Origin: an uncultured Lentisphaerota bacterium
GTDB lineage: Bacteria > Verrucomicrobiota > Kiritimatiellia > CAIQIC01
Length of the DNA: 47,641 nt
Direction of reading: 5' to 3'
Assembly (NCBI GenBank): GCA_903896925.1
Contig: CAITZM010000043.1
Location: 1 to 47,641, forward strand
Position 1 is the stretch's first letter, and the number at the start of each line of letters is the position of its first letter. The position numbers and the translations under genes are program-made. Positions 26,802-33,454 of the stretch are shown here, one piece after another. Under the pieces are notes generated by a model, which saw nothing but the letters and a program-made list of their open reading frames with translations, was not told where the DNA came from and did not search any database.

Positions 26802-28091
26802 ATGGAAACATCCCGACTTTCGCGTCGCTCCTTTCTCAAGCGCGCCGGTGCGCTGGGCGCGCCGCTGATTTTGCCTGCGAGTGTGTTCGGCGGTAACTGG
26901 CGCGTTTCGCCGAGCAACCGCGTGACCATCGGCATGATCGGCGTCGGCGATCACGGCGTCGCGCGCAACCTCAACGGTTTCCTCGGGCAGCCCGATGCGC
27001 AGGTCGTCGCCGTCTGCGATGTGGATGCCGGGCGCATGGCCAAGGCGCAGGCGATGACCAACAAGCGGTACGGCAACAGCGACTGCGCCGCCTACCGCGA
27101 TTTCCGCGAAATCCTCGCGCGGCCCGACATTGACGCCGTGATGGTTTCGACGCCCGACCACTGGCATGTGCCGATTTCGCTGATGGCGATGCGCGCGGGC
27201 AAGGATGTCTGCTCCGAGAAACCGACGCTGACGATCCAGGAAGGCCGCATCCAGTGCACCGTGGCGCGGCAGACCGGCGCGATTTTCCAGACCTCGACGG
27301 AGGACCGTTCGCTCACGGTGTATCACCGCATGGCCGGGCTGGTGCGCAACGGGCGCATCGGCAAGCTGCACACGATCCGCGTCGGCCTGCCGGGCGCCCG
27401 GCGGGCGCTCGTGCCCGCGACGGTCGAGCCGGTGCCCGCGGATTTCGATTATGAACTTTGGCTCGGCCCCGCGCCGGCCGCGCCCTATTGCGCCGCGCGC
27501 TGTCATTATAATTTCCGGTGGATCTCCGATTATTCCGGCGGCATGCTCACCGACTGGGGCATGCACCTGTTCGACACTGCGCAGTGGGGGAACGACACCG
27601 AGCGCAGCGGCCCGGTCAGCGTCGAGGGGCACGCCGAGTTTCCGGATGAAGGGCTGTATAACACCGCTGCCGACTTCCACCTCGAATACACCTATGCCAG
27701 CGGCGTGAAGATGTTCGCCGACTCCGCGGGCGTCGGCCTGCGCTTCGAGGGCACGGACGGCTGGGTGGGCAACCGGGGCTGGATCGGCCCGCTGGAGGCC
27801 AGCTCGCCGGCGATCCTCAAGAGCGTCATCGGCCCGGATGAAATCAACCTGGCAACGTGTTTCGGCGGCGAGCACCGCAACTTCCTCGACAGTGTGAAGA
27901 GCCGCCGCCCGTGCTATTTCCCGCCCGAGATCGGCCACCGCTGCGCCTCGATCTGCCACATCGGCAACGCCGCCCTGCAGCTCGGCCGCAAGCTGCGCTG
28001 GGATCCGGTGAAGGAAGAATTCCCCGGCGATGAAACGGCGAACCGGCTGCGCGCGCGGGCGATGCGTGCGCCGTGGAAGCTCGATGCCTGA
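26802..28091 (+). CDS. Gfo/Idh/MocA-family oxidoreductase with Tat signal
   Basis: A 429-residue protein with a twin-arginine-type signal SRRSFLKRAGALGAPLILPA (residues 6-25), so it is folded before export. The Rossmann N-terminal domain has GMIGVGDHG for NAD(P) binding and the conserved CSEKPT segment. The C-terminal alpha/beta domain carries DWGMHLFD, whose His is the usual catalytic residue. This group oxidises, epimerises or hydrolyses sugar rings using tightly bound NAD. It starts 3 nt after the stop of the xylose-isomerase-like gene, indicating an operon. The pair resembles keto-sugar (3-keto-glycoside) pathways, which is inference from known neighbours rather than from active-site detail. 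Confidence 0.92.
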   Translation: METSRLSRRSFLKRAGALGAPLILPASVFGGNWRVSPSNRVTIGMIGVGDHGVARNLNGFLGQPDAQVVAVCDVDAGRMAKAQAMTNKRYGNSDCAAYRDFREILARPDIDAVMVSTPDHWHVPISLMAMRAGKDVCSEKPTLTIQEGRIQCTVARQTGAIFQTSTEDRSLTVYHRMAGLVRNGRIGKLHTIRVGLPGARRALVPATVEPVPADFDYELWLGPAPAAPYCAARCHYNFRWISDYSGGMLTDWGMHLFDTAQWGNDTERSGPVSVEGHAEFPDEGLYNTAADFHLEYTYASGVKMFADSAGVGLRFEGTDGWVGNRGWIGPLEASSPAILKSVIGPDEINLATCFGGEHRNFLDSVKSRRPCYFPPEIGHRCASICHIGNAALQLGRKLRWDPVKEEFPGDETANRLRARAMRAPWKLDA

Positions 28092-28109
28092 TGCGAAAGA
28101 AAGGTTGCG

Positions 28110-29276
28110 ATGAAACACGAAACGATGACCTCGCGCGAACGGATGCTGAAGGCGCTCAATCTGGAGCAGCCCGACCGCGTGCCGATCGATCTTGGCGGCA
28201 ACCAGACCGGCATCCACAAGAACGCTTACCGTAATCTGATCCGGCACCTCGGCTATGCCGAAGACTTCCAGATCATGGACGCCGTCCAGCAGCTGGCGAA
28301 GCCTTCGGAGCGGGTGCTGGAGCGTTTCCATGTGGATACGCGCTACATCTCCGCGGGCGCGGCGGCGACGTGGAAAGGCGGCATCGTCCAGGCGACGCGC
28401 AACGGGCGCGCGTGGCATGACCTCACCGACGAATTCGGCATCCGCTGGTCCATGCCCGACAGCCACCCGCTCTACATGGACATCACCCTGCATCCGCTGG
28501 CGAACGCGACGCTCAAGGAGGTTGCGGACTATCCGTGGCCGAAGGGCGACGATCCCGGGCGCTTCGCCGGCCTGCGCGAACGCGCGCTGCAACTGCGCCG
28601 GGACACGCCCTACGCCGTCGTCAGCGGCATCTCCGGGGTGGTCTATGAAATCTGCTGGTATCTGCGCGGCCTTGAGCAGTGGTTCTGCGACCTGATGACC
28701 GAGCCGGAATTCTGCGAGGCGATGCTGGACCAGACGTTGAAATTCTGGATGGACTGGTTCCGCGCGTTCCTCGACGAGGTCGGCGACGTCGTGGACGTGA
28801 TCATGATCGGCGACGATCTCGCCGGGCAGGATGGCCCGCTGTTCAACCCCGAACTCTATCGCCGGATCGTCAAGCCGCGCCACAAGCGGCTGGTCCAGTA
28901 CATCCGGTCGCGCACCCAGGCGAAAATCTGGTACCACACCTGCGGCGGTTGCCGGGACTACATCCCCGAATTGCTGGACAACGGCATCAACATCCTGAAC
29001 CCCGTGCAGACCAGCGCCAGGCACATGGACCCGGTCAAGCTGAAACAGCAATTCGGACGGAACCTGGTCTTCTGGGGCGGCGGTTGCGACTCGCAGCATG
29101 TCCTGCCCACCGGCACGCCGGACCAGGTCGCCGCGGATGTCCGCAAGAACATGGCTGCGCTCAAGCCCGGCGGCGGCTATATCTTCAACAACATCCACAA
29201 CATCCAGGGCGAGGTCTCGCCGGAAAACATCATCGCCATGTACGACACCGCCTATGCTTGCGGATTCTATGACTGA
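28110..29276 (+). CDS. Uroporphyrinogen-decarboxylase (URO-D) family protein, probable corrinoid methyltransferase-like
   Basis: A 388-residue soluble protein with the opening MTSRERMLKALNLEQPDRVPIDLGG typical of the URO-D/MtaA-CmuA superfamily. The barrel has QPDRVP, WYHTCGGCRDYIPEL (metal/cofactor region with His-x-Cys) and a C-terminal GGGYIFNNIHNIQGEVSPENIIAMYDTA. True HemE enzymes are shorter and sit with haem genes. This longer form, next to a Gfo/Idh oxidoreductase, belongs to the group expanded in Lentisphaerota and Verrucomicrobiota, often linked to demethylation of methoxylated compounds. No corrinoid protein gene is present nearby, so the role is open. GAAAGG lies 6 nt upstream of the start. 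Confidence 0.85.
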   Translation: MKHETMTSRERMLKALNLEQPDRVPIDLGGNQTGIHKNAYRNLIRHLGYAEDFQIMDAVQQLAKPSERVLERFHVDTRYISAGAAATWKGGIVQATRNGRAWHDLTDEFGIRWSMPDSHPLYMDITLHPLANATLKEVADYPWPKGDDPGRFAGLRERALQLRRDTPYAVVSGISGVVYEICWYLRGLEQWFCDLMTEPEFCEAMLDQTLKFWMDWFRAFLDEVGDVVDVIMIGDDLAGQDGPLFNPELYRRIVKPRHKRLVQYIRSRTQAKIWYHTCGGCRDYIPELLDNGINILNPVQTSARHMDPVKLKQQFGRNLVFWGGGCDSQHVLPTGTPDQVAADVRKNMAALKPGGGYIFNNIHNIQGEVSPENIIAMYDTAYACGFYD

Positions 29277-29295
29277 GCCTTGAATGGAGCATTAA

Positions 29296-30102
29296 ATGCA
29301 GATGAAAAACCTGTTGGTGGCTGCGTTGTGCCTGACGACCGCCGCGCTCGCGGAGCCGGATGCCGTCAAGCGGTCGGTCTGGCAGGGTTTCGAGAAGCTC
29401 GACTTCGCCGTGGATGGCCGCGGCGCGCTGCTGGTCGTGCCGCGGGCCGCCGCGCCGGGCAAGCCGTGGATCTGGCGGACGGAATTTTTCGGGCATGAGC
29501 CGCAGGGGGATGTTGCCCTGCTGAGCAACGGCTGGCACGTGGCCTACGTCAATGTACAGAACCTCTATGGCGCGCCGGTCGCGCTCGATGCGATGGACAA
29601 ATTCTACGCGCACCTCCGCCAAGCCTATGGGCTCGGCGCCAAGCCCGTGCTGGAAGGCTTCAGCCGCGGCGGCCTGTTCGCCTTCAACTGGGCGGCGCGG
29701 CATCCGGACCAGGTCGCGAGCCTCTATGTGGACGCGCCCGTCTGCGATTTCAAAAGCTGGCCGGGTGGCAAGGGCAAAGGGAAAGGCTCCACGGGCGATT
29801 GGAAGCGCCTGCTGCAGGTCTACGGCTTTACCGAGGAACAGGCGCTGGCCTACAAACTCAACCCGGTGGACAACCTCGCGCCGCTGGCCGCGGCGAAGAT
29901 TCCGATCTTGAGCGTCTGCGGCGCGGCCGATAAAACCGTGCCGATCGCTGAGAACACCAGCCTCGTCGAAACCCGCTACCAAGCGCTCGGCGGACCCATC
30001 GTGGTCATCGCCAAGCCCGGCTGCGACCATCATCCCCACAGCCTCAAGGACCCGGCCCCGATCGTGGCGTTCGTGCTGAAGCACGCGCCGTTGGCGAAGT
30101 AA
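29296..30102 (+). CDS. Secreted alpha/beta hydrolase
   Basis: A 268-residue alpha/beta-hydrolase with signal peptide KNLLVAALCLTTAALA; a second ATG two codons in gives the same mature protein. The nucleophile elbow is Ser123 in EGFSRGGLF. The acid is probably the Asp in VCGAADKTVP, and the catalytic His is in CDHHPHS near the C-terminus. A lysine/glycine-rich loop (GGKGKGKGS, about 157-165) sits in the lid region. Family-level function (esterase, acetyl-xylan-esterase-like or peptidase) cannot be decided. It closes the four-gene plus-strand set and starts 19 nt after the URO-D-family gene. Confidence 0.83.
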   Translation: MQMKNLLVAALCLTTAALAEPDAVKRSVWQGFEKLDFAVDGRGALLVVPRAAAPGKPWIWRTEFFGHEPQGDVALLSNGWHVAYVNVQNLYGAPVALDAMDKFYAHLRQAYGLGAKPVLEGFSRGGLFAFNWAARHPDQVASLYVDAPVCDFKSWPGGKGKGKGSTGDWKRLLQVYGFTEEQALAYKLNPVDNLAPLAAAKIPILSVCGAADKTVPIAENTSLVETRYQALGGPIVVIAKPGCDHHPHSLKDPAPIVAFVLKHAPLAK

Positions 30103-30511
30103 ATTTCCATTCGTTGCGGACCAGGTCCCGTTGCAGGCGGGCAAGGGGACTTTGCCTGGGCGCCGGCGCGTCTGGATTCCTTGCCGGCTCCCGAGGCATG
30201 CTGTCGAACCGGGCTGGCTTGCGGTGACTTGCCGGGTGGGAGTGCGGCCTTGATACCCGCGCACTGGTTTCTTGAAACATCTGGATGAACCCTCGCTCAG
30301 CGTCTATACTGCGGTAGATGATGTTACCAAATTCAAGCTTCCTGTCGGTAAGGCAAGCGGTCGCCGTAGACGCACCGCGCGTGGCGGTGGGCGTCGGCCA
30401 GCATTCCGGTCCGGCACCTGTGCTGGAGCTTGGCGGATTCCATTCCGATGCGAGTCTGTTCAGCAACTCGGGACGGCTGGCTTTATCTTGCCACGGGCGG
30501 CGGACCTGGTC
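30103..30511. other. 409-bp gene-free stretch upstream of the 7TM histidine kinase
   Basis: No gene is supported. An open frame continuous with the kinase starts at 30272, but its first 80 codons are arginine-rich without domain character, so I treat them as non-coding leader. A TATACT hexamer at 30305-30310, with TGGATG 17 bp upstream, could be a weak promoter giving a leader of about 190 nt. Confidence 0.4.
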
Positions 30512-32296
30512 ATGAACATCGACATCCGCACGCTGATTTTTGTGCTGGGCATCACGCATGTGATCCAGGTGGTGGTCTTCAGCCTCCAATACAAGGCCAA
30601 CAAGAACTATCGCGGGGTGGGTTGGTGGCTGCTCTGGAGCGCCGTGGAAATCCTCAGCTTTGCCTGCATGCTCCTGCGGGGCCTGCCGAACGCGCCGTTA
30701 TTCGTCATTTTTGCCCAAAACCTGCTGCTTGTTTTCGGCACGGTCTTTCTCTATATCGGCATCCTCCGCTTCCTGGGCCGGCAGGAACGGCGGCGCTTGA
30801 TCGTGGGCCTGTCGGCTCTGTTCGCCGCGGCACTCCTGTATTTCCTGTATGGCATCAACGATATTGCCATCCGGGGGATCATTGTATCCACGGCGTTGGC
30901 CCTGGTGTCCTTTGAATCTGCACGGGCGCTCTGGGTGGGCCGACAGCGCGCTTTTGCGGCCTCGGCCTGTTTTCTGGCCGCGGTGTTCCTCCTGCACGGG
31001 GCCATTTTTTCTTACCGCGCGCTGCGGATCATGGCGGGCGCCTCCGTGGCCAACTTTTTCGACCCTTCCCCGTTTAATGTCGTCGCCTTCCTGGACGCCA
31101 TCGTTGTCGCCCTGCTGTGGACCTATGGTTTGATCATGCTGCTCAACCAGCGCGCTCAGGCCGATCTGGCCGAGGCGAAGGAGGAGGTGGAGACGCTGTT
31201 CGATGCCAGCCCCGATGCGATCTTGCTCACGCGCCTCGATGATGGCCAGGTGGTGCGGTGCAACGATGGTTTCCTGGCCCTCTCCGGCCATATCCGTGCG
31301 GAAACGATCGGGCAGACCTCCCTCACGCTCCGGATCTGGAAGGACCCCGCCGACCGTGCGCGCATCACCCGCGAACTCCGCGAGCATGGCGCGTGTGTCA
31401 ACCTGGAATTGCTGTTTCAGAACAAGGCGGGGCAGGATGTTTGCTGTTTGATGTCGGCCAAGGTGATCGAGTTGCATGGCGGGCCGCACATCATCAGCAT
31501 CACCCACGACATCAGCCGGCGTAAACGCGTCGAGGCGGAGCGGGCGGCTCTGGAGGCCCAGAACCAGCAGCTCCAGAAATCCGAAAGCCTGGGCCGGATG
31601 GCCGGCGCCATCGCCCATCATTTCAACAACAAGCTGCAAGTGGTGACGGGCAATTTGGAGCTGGCCCTCGCGGCCCGGACGCAGGGGCCTGACCGCAACG
31701 AAAGCTTGGCTGCGGCGATGGAAGCGACCCGCGAGGCCGCAGACATGAGCGGCTTGATGCTGACCTATCTGGGCCGGACCAGTGGCGAACAGGTGCGGCT
31801 GGATCTTGCTGAGCTTTGCCAGGCCGCCTTGCCTGTGCTCCAGTCTGAGATCGCCCTGACCAGCGACCTGACGTTGGAGACGAATTTCCCCGTGCCGGGA
31901 CCGACTGTGCAGGGAAATGCAAAACAGCTCCAGCAGATTCTGACCCAGTTGGTGGCCAATGCCCGGGAGGCCTGCAAGGTCACCCCGGCGACCATTCGGG
32001 TAACGGTCAAAACGGTGCCCGTTGCCGCGATCTCGCTGTCGTCTTGTCAGCCCATCGACTGGCGCCCCCTGGCACCGGTCTATGCCTGTCTTGAAGTACG
32101 GGACACGGGGAGCGGTATCAGCGGGCAGGATCTCAAGATGATCTTCGATCCCTTTTTCTCCACGAAGTTTGTCGGCCGTGGCTTGGGCCTGGCTGTCGTG
32201 CTCGGGCTGGTGCGGGTCCATGAGGGCGCCATCCAGGTGACCAGCGCTCCCGGCCAAGGGAGCGTCTTCAGTGTCTACATCCCGCTGCTGGGGTAG
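30512..32296 (+). CDS. 7TM-PAS sensor histidine kinase
   Basis: A 594-residue kinase. Seven predicted transmembrane helices occupy about residues 5-215 (first TLIFVLGITHVIQVVVFSL, last AIVVALLWTYGLIMLL). A short coiled coil (RAQADLAEAKEEVETLF) and a PAS domain (about 232-345) follow, then the dimerisation helix with phospho-acceptor His369 in GAIAHHFNNKLQ. The HATPase domain has its N-box (QILTQLVANAREAC), G1 (DTGSGISG), F-box (IFDPFFSTKF) and G2 (GRGLGLAVVLGL). The H-box has HHFNN instead of the common HDFNN. The start is chosen at 30512 because it precedes the first membrane helix. No response regulator is adjacent on this strand, so the partner is unknown; the receiver-fused kinase at 33455-36169 is the nearest candidate. 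Confidence 0.88.
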   Translation: MNIDIRTLIFVLGITHVIQVVVFSLQYKANKNYRGVGWWLLWSAVEILSFACMLLRGLPNAPLFVIFAQNLLLVFGTVFLYIGILRFLGRQERRRLIVGLSALFAAALLYFLYGINDIAIRGIIVSTALALVSFESARALWVGRQRAFAASACFLAAVFLLHGAIFSYRALRIMAGASVANFFDPSPFNVVAFLDAIVVALLWTYGLIMLLNQRAQADLAEAKEEVETLFDASPDAILLTRLDDGQVVRCNDGFLALSGHIRAETIGQTSLTLRIWKDPADRARITRELREHGACVNLELLFQNKAGQDVCCLMSAKVIELHGGPHIISITHDISRRKRVEAERAALEAQNQQLQKSESLGRMAGAIAHHFNNKLQVVTGNLELALAARTQGPDRNESLAAAMEATREAADMSGLMLTYLGRTSGEQVRLDLAELCQAALPVLQSEIALTSDLTLETNFPVPGPTVQGNAKQLQQILTQLVANAREACKVTPATIRVTVKTVPVAAISLSSCQPIDWRPLAPVYACLEVRDTGSGISGQDLKMIFDPFFSTKFVGRGLGLAVVLGLVRVHEGAIQVTSAPGQGSVFSVYIPLLG

Positions 32297-32396
32297 ACGG
32301 CTGGTGCTGGGCAGTGGTTCGGGGGTACGGGCAGCGGGCCGCGGCCGGACGAACCAGGTACAGGAAGCTGCGCAGGAAACACCGCAACTTGACTGC

Positions 32397-32491
32397 TCAC
32401 CAGATGGATCCGGCATCCTTGGCAAACTGCTGCGTCGACTTGGCTGTGGAAGCGGGGAAGTGCTCGGTCAGCATTCGCTGCCACGCTTCCA
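32397..32491 (-). pseudogene. Displaced 3' end of the PilZ gene
   Basis: These bases, joined to about 60 bases further upstream in the same frame, encode PEEIFGIEFTASPPDVMEAWQ and a further 25 residues to a TGA at 32397-32399. They complete the PilZ fold begun in the other frame. The whole span 32397-32803 is 407 nt, not a multiple of three, as expected for a frameshift. Confidence 0.6.
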
Positions 32492-32803
32492 TCACGTCCG
32501 GCGGCGACGCCGTGAATTCAATGCCGAAAATTTCTTCAGGGTATCCGCCGAAACGCTGATCCAGCGCACGACGCCCAGATGCCGGAAAGTGGCCGGGGGA
32601 TCCAGCATGACAATCACTAATTCAAGCATGGCATCCACAGGTAGATCCGTGCTCAGCACCAAGCGGATGCCGGTTGTGGAGAGATCGGCAGCATGACAAT
32701 AATACGGTGGCGCATCACGCTGGGGTTTGCCATCGATGGTCAGCAGCTTGACCACCACAGGGCAGTGGGTGGACGCCCGGCCGTTTTTCCGCTTCTCATT
32801 CAT
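32492..32803 (-). CDS. PilZ-domain protein, frameshifted near its 3' end
   Basis: The frame encodes 103 residues. It starts with a basic N-terminus (KRKNGRAS, in the place of the PilZ RxxxR motif) and contains AADLSTTGIRLVL, the D/N-x-S-x-x-G motif that binds c-di-GMP. It continues to GVVRWIS and then turns into an arginine-rich tail and stop. In another frame of the same strand, translation continues as PEEIFGIEFTASPPDVMEAW to a stop at 32397; FGIEF is the canonical last PilZ strand. A single-base shift near 32550 therefore truncates the domain, unless it is a sequence error. The intact protein would be about 135 residues. With only one R visible in the expected place, ligand binding is uncertain. 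Confidence 0.65.
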   Translation of the reverse strand: MNEKRKNGRASTHCPVVVKLLTIDGKPQRDAPPYYCHAADLSTTGIRLVLSTDLPVDAMLELVIVMLDPPATFRHLGVVRWISVSADTLKKFSALNSRRRRRT

Positions 32804-32930
32804 GCCATGCCCAAGGGCTGCCTCTCGGAGGCGTAGTTTACGCTCGAAAAGGGCAATGACAAGCGGGGCGCGATGCTGCGGCCTAGCTCAGGCTGTCAAG
32901 CCGGTCACATGCACTGGAAAGCTTCCGGCG

Positions 32931-33170
32931 TTATTTCTTGCAGGGCGGCTCGACCTGTACCGGGCCGCCATCCAGGATGGCCTTCTTGGCCTTGGTGTAT
33001 TCCTCGTCCGTTAGCGCGCCCTTGTCCTTGGCGTCCTTGAGGTCCACCAGTTCCTTGCCCATCGTCGTGGTGCGGGTGTAGGTCATCATCCCGCGGTTGA
33101 ACATCGCACATCCGGAAAGCCCGCCCGCCACCAGCACCGCGGCGATCATCAGTAAAGCTGCCTGTTTCAT
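32931..33170 (-). CDS. Small lipoprotein with SHOCT-like C-terminus
   Basis: A 79-residue protein starting at 33170 with GGAG upstream. It has a lipoprotein signal peptide ending in the lipobox LSGC (Cys at about residue 21), then a short linker and the helical motif LKDAKDKGALTDEEYTKAKKAIL. This matches SHOCT-type short C-terminal domains (L-x-x-L/A-x-x-x-G-x-I/L-T-x-E-E-F/Y-x-x-x-K). SHOCT modules are oligomerisation or membrane-associated tags of unknown function. The gene stands alone between the PilZ and hybrid-kinase genes. Confidence 0.8.
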   Translation of the reverse strand: MKQAALLMIAAVLVAGGLSGCAMFNRGMMTYTRTTTMGKELVDLKDAKDKGALTDEEYTKAKKAILDGGPVQVEPPCKK

Positions 33171-33454
33171 GTTGCTCCGCTCGCTTTCTTTGGTTCCAGA
33201 CTGACCTCCGGCGGCAGTCCGCCCGCCCGCTTCAGCCCACACAACTGTGCTATGCGCATCATGATATCGGCTGGCGGATTTTCGTGCAAGACGCCGTTGA
33301 TCCCGTTGCCGCCAAAACTTGTACCCAGCCGCGCGCGCAGCCGTGCCGCTACGCAAACGAGTCGTTCGCCCTAATCAAGCCATTTCCTTGTGGGCGGGGC
33401 TTCCAGCCCCGCGCGCCCCACTATACAAACGCGCGACGCAACAAAAGCTGAGGG

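Noticed and set aside
25890..29198. 1102-codon open frame on the minus strand
   Set aside because: It is the antisense shadow of the xylose-isomerase-like, Gfo/Idh/MocA and URO-D genes, all of which have strong motifs; high GC keeps antisense frames open.
30272..30511. N-terminal 80-codon extension of the 7TM kinase
   Set aside because: Arginine-rich, no domain, and it would place a long disordered basic segment before the first membrane helix; 30512 is the more natural start.
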